Origin: Agrobacterium tumefaciens
GTDB lineage: Bacteria; Pseudomonadota; Alphaproteobacteria; Rhizobiales; Rhizobiaceae
DNA length: 64,000 nt
Reading direction: 5' to 3'
Assembly (NCBI RefSeq): GCF_005221325.1
Contig: NZ_CP039889.1
Span: forward strand, 1,341,501 to 1,405,500
Position numbers and translations under genes: made by a program. Under the pieces are notes generated by a model, which was given only the letters and a program-made list of their open reading frames with translations, did no database searches and was not told the DNA's origin. This document shows, piece by piece, positions 8,684 through 17,169 of the stretch; the stretch's first letter is position 1; every line of letters starts with the position of its first letter.

Positions 8684-9586
8684 ATGACGCGCAAGGATCG
8701 ATGGATGTCCCCCCTCTGGGGGCGGCGGGAATTTTTGGGCCTGCTCGCTGCTTCAGCCTTTGCCGGCTCGGCACGGGCACAGGCAACCCCGCGCATTGCC
8801 GCCATCGACTGGGCCATGCTCGAAACCTCAGTGGCGCTCGGTATCATGCCGGTGGCGGCGACCGAGCTCATCCAGTTCCGTGCGGGTGCGGTCGAGCCTG
8901 ATATCCCCGAAAGCGTCGCCGATCTCGGTCTGCGCGGCGCGCCGAATTTCGAGCTTCTGCAACTCACCCGGCCCGATCTCATCCTGATTTCGCCTTTCTA
9001 CACACGTTATACCGGCAGGCTGGAAGCGATCGCTCCGGTGTTTTCGCTGCCCTTTTACGTGAAGGGCGAGCCGCCGTTCGAAAAGGCGCTGGCGGCGGTC
9101 ACCGCGCTTGGTGAAAAGCTCGGGCGCGCCGGGGAAGCGCGCAAGGTTCTCATCGAAACCAACGCCGCCATGCAGGCCATGCGGACCCGTCTTGCCGGTT
9201 TTTCCGCGCGGCCGACCTATGTCATCAATATCGGCGATGCCCGGCATTTTCGCGCCTTTGGTGCGGATAGCATGTTCGGCGATGTCCTTGACCGGCTGGG
9301 ACTTGCCAATGCGTGGGTGGACCGGTCACAATTCACCTTTGCGGCGCCGGTGCCGCTTGAAAATCTTGCCGCTTCGCCCGAGGCACGTATCGTCATCGTT
9401 TCCGATATTCCGGTGGAAGCCCGCGAAAGCCTGCGCAACAGCGCCATCTGGCGCGCACTTCCGGCGGTGCGGCAAGGCCGGGTGGTGACGCTCGGCAACG
9501 TCGGCCCCTATGGCGGCATCACCGCCGGCATGCGGTTTGCGCGGCTTCTGACCGAGGCGCTGACGGCGCAGGAGGAAGCCCTGTGA
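8684..9586 (+). CDS. fhuD: Iron-siderophore ABC transporter binding protein (FhuD-like)
   Basis: Periplasmic binding protein of 300 residues (PF01497 fold) that carries the ferric siderophore from the receptor to the FhuB permease. The N-terminus has a twin-arginine signal, RREFLGLLAASAFAGSARAQA. The body contains the expected ATELIQFRAG, LRGAPNFELLQLTRPDLILIS and late GGITAGMRFARLL segments. It starts 28 bp after the receptor stop with AGGGG ahead of the ATG, and its stop overlaps the FhuB start by 4 bp (GTGA). Twin-arginine export of FhuD-type proteins is known in other bacteria. Confidence 0.9.
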   Translation: MTRKDRWMSPLWGRREFLGLLAASAFAGSARAQATPRIAAIDWAMLETSVALGIMPVAATELIQFRAGAVEPDIPESVADLGLRGAPNFELLQLTRPDLILISPFYTRYTGRLEAIAPVFSLPFYVKGEPPFEKALAAVTALGEKLGRAGEARKVLIETNAAMQAMRTRLAGFSARPTYVINIGDARHFRAFGADSMFGDVLDRLGLANAWVDRSQFTFAAPVPLENLAASPEARIVIVSDIPVEARESLRNSAIWRALPAVRQGRVVTLGNVGPYGGITAGMRFARLLTEALTAQEEAL

Positions 9587-11547
9587 CAGTGCGGCCTCTC
9601 CCGTTTTTCTTCGGGCTTCTGTTTGTTTTCGCCTGCGGCCTTTCCCTGCATGCCGGCCTGCAGCGGCTGCCGCTCGGTGCTTGGCCGGGCCTGCCATTCG
9701 ATGCCGCATCCATGTCCATGGATCAGATCATCTTCGCTTTCAGCCTGCTGCCGCGCGCAGCGGTCGCCATCCTTGCGGGTGCGATGCTTGGCTTGTCAGG
9801 TGCTCTTTTCCAGCAATTGCTGCGCAATCCGATTGCCGATCCTTCGACGCTCGGCATCTCGGCCGGCGCGCAGCTGGCCATCGTCATCGCCGCCCTGTTC
9901 TTTCCTTCGGTGCTGGATGGCAACCGCGCATTGGTGGCGCTCGCCGGCGCGGCTGCTGCGGCTGGCATCGTCTTCCTTCTCGGCTGGCGGCGCTCCTTTG
10001 AGCCGGTGACGATGGTGGTATCCGGGCTGCTGGTCGGCATCACCGCCGCGTCGGTTTCCGCGGCGCTGACGCTGGCGCAGGGCGAATATCTGATGTCCCT
10101 CGTGGTCTGGAACGGCGGCTCGCTCAGCCAGCAGGACTGGTCGAACGCCGTTATGCTCGTTTTTCAGCTTCTCGCAGGGCTTGCCCTCACGGGCTTGCTG
10201 ATAAAGCCGTTGACGGTTCTCGGTCTTGGCGATGCTGGTGCGCGATCGCTTGGCGTATCGTTGTTCTCAATCAGGCTGGCGGTCGCCGCCGTTGCGGTCG
10301 CGCTGGCTGCCTTAGTTGCCTCAGTGGTCGGCCTTGTCAGCTTCATCGGCCTTGCCGCGCCGGCGCTCACCCGGGCGCTTGGTGTGCGGCGGTCATCCTC
10401 CGTACTCTTGGTTTCACCACTGCTGGGCGGTCTGCTCCTCTGGTTCTGCGACGGCCTCGTGCAGCTTCTGGCGAGTACGACGGCGGAAGTTTTCCCGACG
10501 GGAGCGGTGACGGCTCTGATCGGCGGGCCGCTGCTTTTATGGCTACTGCCGAAAATCCGGCCGACAGATGTGCATCGTGGTGAAGGCGTCGATCTTGCCA
10601 CAAGACGCAGGCTTGCGGCTCTGCTGCCGGTGCTCATCATCATGGCCGTGCTGGTGTTTGCCGCACTCGCCATCGGCAAGGGGCCTGAGGGCTGGACAAT
10701 GCTGAAGGCCGGTGACCTGCAAACTCTTCTGCCCTTCCGCTGGCCGCGGCTGGTGGCCGCCATAGCTGCCGGCGGTCTTCTCGCCATGGCAGGTGCTCTT
10801 TTGCAGCGACTGACAGGCAATCCCATGGCAAGCCCGGAGGTCATCGGCGTCAGCGGTGGCGCCGGCCTCGGTTTTGCCGCCGCCATCACGATTTTTCCGG
10901 CGGCGGGTCTGTTCGAACTGTTTTGCGGCGCCGGCATCGGCTCGGCGGTCGTCATGATACTCGTGCTGTTCTTCGCCGTGCGCCGGCATCTGGCGCCGGA
11001 AAAAATCCTGCTTGCGGGCATTGCTGTCAGTTCTCTCTGCTCGGCGGTGCTTTCGGCGTTGCTTGCCATCGGCGATCAGCGGGCGTGGCAGATTCTCGCC
11101 TGGCTCAGCGGTTCGGGTTCGACGGCAACCCCGGCTTCGGCGATCTTTCTCGCCATTCTTTCCGTCGTGCTTCTGGCAGCTGCCCTCTCGGTGACGCGCT
11201 GGCTGATGATCCTGCCGCTCGGCCGTGACGTGCCGCTTTCGCTTGGCCTGCCGCTCAACGCCGCGCGCGTCGCCGTCATCACGGTGGCGGGCATCGCCAC
11301 CGGAGCCGCCTCGCTGCTCGTTGGCCCCTTGAGTTTCGTCGGGTTGATGGCCCCGCATATTGCGCTGCGCGCCGGCTTCACCACGCCGCGCGATCATCTG
11401 CTCGCCTCTTTCCTGTTCGGTGCGGCGCTGATGGCGCTTTCCGATCTCGGCGCGCGAACGGTCACCTTTCCCTATGAACTGCCGCTCGGGCTTTTTGCGG
11501 CTCTGGCCGGCGCGCCTTACCTGATCTGGCTGTCAGGCAGGCGATGA
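9583..11547 (+). CDS. fhuB: Fused iron-siderophore ABC permease (FhuB-like)
   Basis: Inner-membrane permease of 654 residues, twice the length of a single FecCD permease, which marks the FhuB architecture with two fused halves. Each half has the FecCD signature: GAMLGLSGALFQQLLRNPIADPSTLGISAGA in the first and GGLLAMAGALLQRLTGNPMASPEVIGVSGG in the second. Each also has the GxxxFVGLxxPH/A cytoplasmic coupling region (VSFIGLAAPALTR; LSFVGLMAPHIALR). Translation starts at GTG 9583 with GGAGGAAG just upstream, overlapping the fhuD stop, so the two are probably coupled. Confidence 0.93.
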   Translation: MTVRPLPFFFGLLFVFACGLSLHAGLQRLPLGAWPGLPFDAASMSMDQIIFAFSLLPRAAVAILAGAMLGLSGALFQQLLRNPIADPSTLGISAGAQLAIVIAALFFPSVLDGNRALVALAGAAAAAGIVFLLGWRRSFEPVTMVVSGLLVGITAASVSAALTLAQGEYLMSLVVWNGGSLSQQDWSNAVMLVFQLLAGLALTGLLIKPLTVLGLGDAGARSLGVSLFSIRLAVAAVAVALAALVASVVGLVSFIGLAAPALTRALGVRRSSSVLLVSPLLGGLLLWFCDGLVQLLASTTAEVFPTGAVTALIGGPLLLWLLPKIRPTDVHRGEGVDLATRRRLAALLPVLIIMAVLVFAALAIGKGPEGWTMLKAGDLQTLLPFRWPRLVAAIAAGGLLAMAGALLQRLTGNPMASPEVIGVSGGAGLGFAAAITIFPAAGLFELFCGAGIGSAVVMILVLFFAVRRHLAPEKILLAGIAVSSLCSAVLSALLAIGDQRAWQILAWLSGSGSTATPASAIFLAILSVVLLAAALSVTRWLMILPLGRDVPLSLGLPLNAARVAVITVAGIATGAASLLVGPLSFVGLMAPHIALRAGFTTPRDHLLASFLFGAALMALSDLGARTVTFPYELPLGLFAALAGAPYLIWLSGRR

Positions 11548-11581
11548 TGTTTTTTCCAGTCGATTTACGGAGATGAAAACC

Positions 11582-12391
11582 ATGGGTCAGGCAGCGAATG
11601 CGGTCGCTCACGACGATATGCCGCTTTTTTCTCTTGATGGCGTCACCATGGAAGTGCCGGGCAGGACTTTGCTGCAACCCCTGACGGCACGTTTTGCGAC
11701 CGGCAAAACCATCGGCCTCATCGGCCATAACGGTTCGGGAAAATCGACGCTGCTCAAGATTTTGGCGCGCATGCAGGAGCCGACCGCGGGCAGGGTTTCG
11801 TTCGAGGGAAAACCGTTAAATGCCTGGGGCAATCGCGAATTCGCGCGCAAGCTCGCCTATCTGCCGCAATATACGCCGGCCGCCTCTGGCATGCTGGCCA
11901 GTGAACTGGTGGCGCTCGGCCGTTATCCCTGGCATGGCGCGCTGGGGCAATTCAGCAAGGCCGATCAGGAGAAGGTGGACGAGGCGATCGAACTCACCGA
12001 TACCGTCGCCTTCCGCGACCGGCTGGTGGACACGCTTTCCGGCGGCGAGCGCCAGCGCGTGTGGCTTGCCATGCTGGTGGCCCAGAATGCCGAAAGCCTG
12101 CTTCTCGATGAACCCATCTCCGCGCTCGACATGGCGCACCAGCTCGAGGTGCTGTCTCTGGTGCAGAGACTGTCGCGCGAAAAGGGCCTGGGTGTCATCG
12201 TCGTACTGCACGATGTCAACATGGCAGCTCGTTTCTGTGACGAGATCGTCGCGCTGCATTCCGGGCAACTGATCGCGCGCGGAACGCCGCGGGAGATCAT
12301 GACGCCGGAGACGCTGGAGCGCATCTATGGCGTGCGCATGGATGTCATGACCCATGCCGCCACCGGCCTTCCCGTCGCCTTGCCGCTTTGA
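11582..12391 (+). CDS. fhuC: Iron-siderophore ABC ATPase (FhuC-like)
   Basis: Cytoplasmic ATPase of the siderophore importer, about 269 residues. It has Walker A GHNGSGKST, the Q loop in LPQYTPAASGM, signature LSGGERQRVWLAML, Walker B LLLDEPISALD and the H loop VVLHDVNMA. The frame opens at ATG 11573, but the GGAG at 11569-11572 abuts that codon; the same GGAG is correctly spaced for ATG 11582, which I prefer. It is the last gene of the receptor-D-B-C operon. Confidence 0.93.
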   Translation: MGQAANAVAHDDMPLFSLDGVTMEVPGRTLLQPLTARFATGKTIGLIGHNGSGKSTLLKILARMQEPTAGRVSFEGKPLNAWGNREFARKLAYLPQYTPAASGMLASELVALGRYPWHGALGQFSKADQEKVDEAIELTDTVAFRDRLVDTLSGGERQRVWLAMLVAQNAESLLLDEPISALDMAHQLEVLSLVQRLSREKGLGVIVVLHDVNMAARFCDEIVALHSGQLIARGTPREIMTPETLERIYGVRMDVMTHAATGLPVALPL

Positions 12392-12459
12392 GATGTTGCA
12401 GCAAAACAACGGCCGGAAGCGCTTGTTGTTGATGGTGATTCCGCGCGCATTTACCGCCC

Positions 12460-12502
12460 TAACAATGTCTTAATGCCAGCCTACCGCCATCAGACATTGT
12501 TA
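12460..12502. repeat. Perfect 11-bp inverted repeat upstream of DUF992 gene
   Basis: TAACAATGTCT at 12460-12470 and AGACATTGTTA at 12492-12502 are exact reverse complements separated by 21 bp. There is no T-tract, so a terminator for the fhu operon is unlikely. The 11-bp arms and AT-rich content suggest a protein-binding site in the promoter of the next gene. A GTTAAC hexamer overlaps the right arm, and another lies at 12562-12567. Confidence 0.55.
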
Positions 12503-12638
12503 ACTGTTCCGCTTTCATCGCCTCCAATTAAGTTGTTTTGGATCGATTTTTCGGAACAAACGTTAACAGTGCGGAATTCAATATCCGGAGAGGGCAAGAA
12601 GGGCTGCTGCGGGTAGGAATAAAACAGGAGAAAATCAG

Positions 12639-13166
12639 ATGAAAAAGGCTGTTGCCGTAACTTTTGCCGCATTGACGATGGGCCTTGGCGGAACCGTATC
12701 CGCACTCGCTGCCGACCTTGCAAGATATGAGCCGGCTCCGCAGGAGCAGGACGATCGCAACGGCGTCAAGATCGGTTACCTCACCTGCGATATCGGCGGT
12801 GGCGTCGGTTACGTGATCGGCTCGGCCAAGGAACTGGATTGCACCTTCCAGTCCACCATGGGCGCGCGTCGCACGGACCATTACACCGGCGCCATCCGCA
12901 AGATGGGTGTTGACCTCGGTTTCACCACGCAGGGCCGTCTGGTCTGGGCCGTTTTCGCCCCGACCGCCGGTTACCACCGTGGTTCGCTGGGCGGCCTCTA
13001 CCAGGGCGCTACGGCTGAAGTCACCGTCGGTCTCGGCGTCGGCACCAACGTTCTCGTTGGCGGCACCTCCGGCTCCATCCAGCTGCAGACGGTCAGCGTG
13101 ACCGGTCAGGTTGGCCTCAACCTTGCCGCGACCGGTACGTCCGTGACGCTGACCGCCATGAACTGA
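12639..13166 (+). CDS. DUF992 family exported protein
   Basis: A 175-residue protein with a clear Sec signal peptide (MKKAVAVTFAALTMGLGGTVSALAA) and a small beta-rich domain rich in Gly and Thr. The conserved segments IGYLTCDIGGGVGYVIGSAKELDCTF (with two cysteines) and GRLVWAVFAPTAGYHRGSLGGLYQGA fit DUF992, a family widespread in Rhizobiales and of unknown function. A periplasmic location is expected. A good ribosome binding site (ACAGGAGA) precedes the ATG. A stem-loop follows the stop. The long leader holds an 11-bp inverted repeat. Confidence 0.82.
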   Translation: MKKAVAVTFAALTMGLGGTVSALAADLARYEPAPQEQDDRNGVKIGYLTCDIGGGVGYVIGSAKELDCTFQSTMGARRTDHYTGAIRKMGVDLGFTTQGRLVWAVFAPTAGYHRGSLGGLYQGATAEVTVGLGVGTNVLVGGTSGSIQLQTVSVTGQVGLNLAATGTSVTLTAMN

Positions 13167-13175
13167 TCGGCGAAG

Positions 13176-13197
13176 TGCCCGGTGCTTTAACCGGGCA
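13176..13197 (+). terminator. Stem-loop after DUF992 gene
   Basis: Stem TGCCCGG / CCGGGCA with an 8-base loop, followed by TTCT. It lies 9 bp after the stop codon. The short T-run makes it a weak but plausible terminator. Confidence 0.55.
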
Positions 13198-13216
13198 TTC
13201 TGTCGCATGTCAAAAC

Positions 13217-13248
13217 ACGCCCTCTTCGTTGTCAGACGGAGAGGGCGT
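13217..13248 (+). terminator. Second stem-loop, ACGCCCTC / GAGGGCGT
   Basis: Eight-base perfect stem with a 16-base loop followed by TGTATT. It lies 51 bp after the DUF992 stop and just ahead of the cytochrome gene, and argues that the cytochrome starts at 13264 and not at 13207. Confidence 0.5.
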
Positions 13249-13263
13249 TGTATTATCCGGGCC

Positions 13264-13662
13264 ATGATTTCCGTGTCCAGACAAGCTGCGGCCGTGACCG
13301 CGTCTTTCCTCCTGCTTGCTGCAAGCGCGTTTGCCGAGGGCGATGCGGCGCATGGCGAGAAGGTTTTCAGCCGCTGTTCCACCTGTCATAGCGTGGATGC
13401 GCCGCGCACCCGCATGGGGCCGCATCTGATGGGTGTGGTCGGCAGGCCGATGGCTTCGGTGGCCGATTACGGCCATTATTCGCAGGCGCTACAGGACGCC
13501 GGCGCGGCTGGCCGGGTCTGGACGGAAGAAGAACTGCAGAAATTTCTCTCCAGCCCGAAGAAGGCGATACCCGGAAATGCGATGCGCTTTTTCGGGCTGT
13601 GGAGCGAAACCGATATTGCCGATCTGATCGAATATCTGAAGACTCATCCCCTGCCGCAATAA
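13264..13662 (+). CDS. Small class I cytochrome c
   Basis: Exported c-type cytochrome of 132 residues resembling cytochrome c2/c550. A signal peptide (MISVSRQAAAVTASFLLLAASAFA) is followed by the heme-attachment motif CSTCH, the GPHLMGVVGRP segment, and a distal Met ligand in IPGNAMRFFG. The last helix is DIADLIEYLKTH. The frame continues up to 13207, but that region contains a stem-loop and no signal peptide, so the ATG at 13264 is chosen. It is a likely periplasmic electron carrier; its partner is not evident from neighbours. Confidence 0.88.
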   Translation: MISVSRQAAAVTASFLLLAASAFAEGDAAHGEKVFSRCSTCHSVDAPRTRMGPHLMGVVGRPMASVADYGHYSQALQDAGAAGRVWTEEELQKFLSSPKKAIPGNAMRFFGLWSETDIADLIEYLKTHPLPQ

Positions 13663-13665
13663 ATG

Positions 13666-14256
13666 TCAGAGGGGAGCGTGGGAGAGGATGTCTTCCGCCT
13701 CTTCGAAGCTCATCGCCATCACTTTTGCGCCGATCTCAAAGCCGAAGCCATTGCGGGCGAAAGCGGAAAATTCCTTGGCCTTGCGTTTCTCGTCCGGTTC
13801 GACACGGCGATAAGGCCCGAAAGCGCGTTTGCGCGCGAAAATGACGGCGGCGATGAGATCGTTGGTCTCCTGCAACGCGGCCGTTGCCGTTTCCCGGGCG
13901 ATGCCCTTGATCTGGAGTTTCTGCGCCAGCCCACGTTTCGACTTGCCGCTGCGCTGGCCGCTTCGCACGGTGATTTCCGCATAGGCGGTATCGTCGATCG
14001 CCTTGATGCCATAAGCGAAGGTCACGGCAAATTCGCCAAGCGCCTTCACTTGCGCCGGGCTGATTTCCTCGAATTTTTCCCGCGCCTTGCGCATGATGGC
14101 GTCGCGCAGCTGCTTTTCCGTCATCATGCGCTGTTCCAGCCGGTAGAGAGCGGAATTGCGCGCCCAGGAGCGCATTCGGCTGGTGGGCTCATTGGCCTGC
14201 GCGTCGCCGTCGAACTCCATATCGTCAGTCAGGAAGGGGCTGGAATCGTCACTCAT
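13666..14256 (-). CDS. recX: Regulatory protein RecX
   Basis: A 196-residue protein with the three-helix repeats typical of RecX, a modulator of RecA filament assembly. Recognisable pieces are RNSALYRLEQRMMTEKQLRDAIMRKA, DTAYAEITVRSGQRSGKSKRGLAQKLQIKGI and AAVIFARKRAFGPYR. The length is in the usual range. It lies 71 bp downstream of the lactonase gene on the same strand, and its stop is 3 bp from the cytochrome stop on the other strand. It is not next to recA, which is usual in alphaproteobacteria. Confidence 0.82.
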   Translation of the reverse strand: MSDDSSPFLTDDMEFDGDAQANEPTSRMRSWARNSALYRLEQRMMTEKQLRDAIMRKAREKFEEISPAQVKALGEFAVTFAYGIKAIDDTAYAEITVRSGQRSGKSKRGLAQKLQIKGIARETATAALQETNDLIAAVIFARKRAFGPYRRVEPDEKRKAKEFSAFARNGFGFEIGAKVMAMSFEEAEDILSHAPL

Positions 14257-14327
14257 GGCGCATTTATAACGCGCTTGAGCCGTCTTGCCAGTTCCTTCCC
14301 GGTCTGAATTCTCCTGATATCAGCGTT

Positions 14328-15248
14328 TCAGGGCGTCAGTGCGCCGGTTGTGGCGACATAGACCGAATAGAGCGATTTGGTTGCGGTGATGAACAGGCGG
14401 TTCTTCTTCGGGCCGCCGAAGGTGAGGTTCGCCACCGTCTGTGGCACCTTGATCTTGCCGATGAGCGTGCCATCGGGCGCGAAGCAGTGAACGCCATCGC
14501 CAGCACTGGTCCAGAGATTGCCGGCCGTATCCAGGCGGAAGCCATCCGGCAGGCCGTTGTCGAGATTGCAGAATTCCCGGCCGTTGGCGAGCTTCACGCC
14601 ATCCACCACGTCGAAGACGCGAATGTGGCGCGGGCGGGAAACGTCATGGCTGTAGGAGCTGTCGGCGACATAAAGCTTCGTCTCGTCAGGTGAGAATGCA
14701 AGGCCGTTCGGCTGCACGAAATCGTCGATGGCGATGTCGATCTTTCCGGTTGCGGGGTCGAGCCGGTAGACATTGCGGGTCTTCTGTTCCGGCTCGGCCT
14801 TGTAGCCCTCGTAGTCGGAGAGAATGCCGTAGGTGGGGTCAGTGAACCAGATGCTGCCGTCGGATTTGACGACGACATCATTGGGTGAGTTCAATCTTTT
14901 GCCCTCGTAACTGTCGGCAAGAACGGTGATCGAGCCATCGACTTCGGTGCGGGTGACGCGCCGGCCGCCATGTTCGCAGGAGACAAGTCGCCCCTGCCGG
15001 TCGCGGGTATTGCCATTGGTGAAGTTGGAGGGCTGACGGAATACCGAGATACCGCCATCCGGCACCCAACGCAGCATGCGCTCGTTTGGGATATCGCTGA
15101 ACAGCAGGCAGTTGAGATCGGCAAACCACACCGGGCCTTCGGCCCAGCGGCAGCCGGAATAAAGCTCTTCCAGTTCCGCATTGCCGACGATCAGATGGCG
15201 GAAGCGGTCATCGTGGATTTCGTAAGGGGAGGTCTTGTCTGTGGTCAT
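14328..15248 (-). CDS. SMP-30/gluconolactonase family protein
   Basis: A 306-residue six-bladed beta-propeller lactonase (PF08450). It probably opens a sugar lactone to the aldonic acid in the cytoplasm, as no signal peptide is visible. Metal-site residues include Glu near 37 in RWAEGPVW, Asn in LNSPNDVVV and PNGLAFSPDE, and Asp in LYVADSS; WFTDPTYG is also typical. It is the last gene of the sugar ABC transporter operon, 35 bp after the permease stop, so the lactone probably derives from the transported sugar. Confidence 0.88.
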   Translation of the reverse strand: MTTDKTSPYEIHDDRFRHLIVGNAELEELYSGCRWAEGPVWFADLNCLLFSDIPNERMLRWVPDGGISVFRQPSNFTNGNTRDRQGRLVSCEHGGRRVTRTEVDGSITVLADSYEGKRLNSPNDVVVKSDGSIWFTDPTYGILSDYEGYKAEPEQKTRNVYRLDPATGKIDIAIDDFVQPNGLAFSPDETKLYVADSSYSHDVSRPRHIRVFDVVDGVKLANGREFCNLDNGLPDGFRLDTAGNLWTSAGDGVHCFAPDGTLIGKIKVPQTVANLTFGGPKKNRLFITATKSLYSVYVATTGALTP

Positions 15249-15283
15249 GAGCGTGGTCCGCTTTTAGGCTTGTCGTTCGGGGT

Positions 15284-16231
15284 TCAGCGCGTGGCCTTGC
15301 GGCCGCTTGCCAGAAGAATGACTGAAATGATGATGAGGCCGGTAAGGATGAGGCGGATGCCGGCGCCGAAACCATAGGTGTTCAGCATCGATACCACCAG
15401 AAACATGAAAAGCGAGGCGCCCCAGATGCCGGGAACATTGGAATCCCCGCCCGCCACCGCCGTGCCGCCGATAACGACGACGGCAATGGACATCAGCAGA
15501 TATTCCGATCCCATGTTGAGAGCAGCACCGCCGGAAAAGCTGGCAAGCAGATAACCGGCAATCGCCGCCAGCGCCGCGCAGAGCACATAGGTCACGAAAC
15601 GGGCGCCATCCACGGGAATGCCGGTCATCCGGGCAGCGAAGGTGCTCTGGCCGATGGCGGCAATCCAGCGTCCGTAAAACGTGCGGTCGAGCAGCAGCCA
15701 GGCGACGACCGAGAGCAGCAGCGCAACAAGCGCCACATTCGGAATGCCGAAAGAGCTTGAGATCGCGAATGTCGCCAATGTTTCCGGCGGCTTGATGCGC
15801 AGGCCGCGGTTCGACCAGATGGCGATGGATTGCACGATGAAGCTCATCGAGAGGGTGGCGATGATCGGCGGAATGCGCAGGAGCTTGATCAGCGCATAAT
15901 TGCCGATGCCGATGGCGATGCCGATCAGGATGGCGATCAGCAGTCCGGGCAGGATGAGGCTGTCCGACACATCCATGAATTTCAGGGCCAGCGTGCCTGA
16001 CAAAGTCATCGTCGCGGGAACGCAGAGATCGATATTCCCGGGCCCGAGCGTGATGACGAACATCTGGCCGATGCCGACGATGACCGAGAAAGCCGCAAAG
16101 GTGAGCGCCGCATGCGACAGCCCGAAGGAGCTTGCGCCGCCGGTAAAGAGCACGGTGACGATCCACACCGCAACCGTTGCGGCAAAGGACCAGATCCATG
16201 GTTTTCTGGTGAGGGAAGAAAGTCCGTTCAT
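15284..16231 (-). CDS. Sugar ABC transporter permease (RbsC-like) 2
   Basis: A 315-residue inner-membrane permease of the BPD_transp_2 family. Many hydrophobic helices are present along with the family motif VVVIGGTAVAGGDSNVPGIWGA. The start is the ATG at 16231, with GGGAG 8 bases upstream and a 4-bp overlap (ATGA) with the preceding permease stop; the longer frame up to 16321 is not needed. Two different permeases plus one double ATPase and one binding protein give a ribose/xylose-type importer. The substrate is unknown. Confidence 0.9.
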   Translation of the reverse strand: MNGLSSLTRKPWIWSFAATVAVWIVTVLFTGGASSFGLSHAALTFAAFSVIVGIGQMFVITLGPGNIDLCVPATMTLSGTLALKFMDVSDSLILPGLLIAILIGIAIGIGNYALIKLLRIPPIIATLSMSFIVQSIAIWSNRGLRIKPPETLATFAISSSFGIPNVALVALLLSVVAWLLLDRTFYGRWIAAIGQSTFAARMTGIPVDGARFVTYVLCAALAAIAGYLLASFSGGAALNMGSEYLLMSIAVVVIGGTAVAGGDSNVPGIWGASLFMFLVVSMLNTYGFGAGIRLILTGLIIISVILLASGRKATR

Positions 16232-17169
16232 TGGTTTTTCTCCCGCTTTTCGAGGCGGTTGAGCAGGATGCGCAGCGCCAGCACGATGATGAGGATCGCC
16301 CCCTGAGCGCCGATCTGCCAATCCGGCGAGATGCGCATGAAGGAGAGGAAGGAACCGGCGAGCGTCAGCGTCAGCGCGCCGATGACCGCGCCGATGGGCG
16401 ACACCCTGCCGCCGACGAATTCGCCACCGCCGAGGATGACGCCGGCGATCGACAGCAGCGTGTAACGCAGGGCGATATTGGCATCGGCCGCAGTGGTCAG
16501 CCCGACAAGGGCGATGCCGGAAAGCACCGCGAAGAAACCGGCGAGCGCAAAGGTTGCGGCGCGAATGCCGACCACCGACCAGCCGGAGCGCTCGACCGAG
16601 CGGAAATTGCCGCCAACCCCGCGCATCAGCACACCGAAGGAGGAGCGCATGACGATGTAATGGGCGACGACCGCAATCAGGATGCTGGCGACGATGGCGA
16701 TTGGCACGAAGGGCGGTTTCGCCGTCATCAGCGTGCGGATGAAGGCGGGCGCCTGACCACCGGGCGAGGGGAGGATGAGGACGGCAAGGCCGCCCCAGAC
16801 GAAACTCATACCCAGCGTGACGACGATGGAAGGCAGGTTGCGTATGTGGATCATCGCGCCCAGTACCGCGTAAACCGCAATCGCCCCGGCAAAGATCGCA
16901 ATGCCTGTCAGCGGCGAGGTTTGCAGAAAGGTGGCGGTGACGCAGGCGCAGAAACTGACGAAGGTTCCCATCGACAGGTCGAGATCGTTGACGGACATGA
17001 TCAGCATCTGCGCAATGGTGGCGAGCGCAATCGGCACCGCCAGATTGAACAGCAGGTTAAGGCCGTTATAGCTCATGGCGCGCGGCTGCATGTAAAAGAC
17101 GGCGGCGAGCAGGAAGGCGAGCGAGGCGGCAGGAATGATGAGGCGGAGCGCGTTTGCCGAGAGTTTCAT
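16228..17169 (-). CDS. Sugar ABC transporter permease (RbsC-like) 1
   Basis: A 313-residue inner-membrane permease, partner of the following gene. Key segments are LIMSVNDLDLSMGTFVSF, in the position of the conserved GxIDLSVGS region of RbsC, and ILGGGEFVGGRVSPIGAVIGAL. It overlaps the ATPase stop by 4 bp upstream and the second permease by 4 bp downstream, so translation is probably coupled through the operon. Confidence 0.9.
   Translation of the reverse strand: MKLSANALRLIIPAASLAFLLAAVFYMQPRAMSYNGLNLLFNLAVPIALATIAQMLIMSVNDLDLSMGTFVSFCACVTATFLQTSPLTGIAIFAGAIAVYAVLGAMIHIRNLPSIVVTLGMSFVWGGLAVLILPSPGGQAPAFIRTLMTAKPPFVPIAIVASILIAVVAHYIVMRSSFGVLMRGVGGNFRSVERSGWSVVGIRAATFALAGFFAVLSGIALVGLTTAADANIALRYTLLSIAGVILGGGEFVGGRVSPIGAVIGALTLTLAGSFLSFMRISPDWQIGAQGAILIIVLALRILLNRLEKREKNQ

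Noticed and set aside
7420..8982. 520-codon open frame on the minus strand
   Set aside because: It lies opposite the siderophore receptor, whose motifs and signal peptide are certain. Its translation is low-complexity and has no family signature; it is a GC-driven shadow.
13207..13263. Upstream ATG start for the cytochrome c gene
   Set aside because: The segment contains a stem-loop and would put 19 basic residues ahead of a normal signal peptide.
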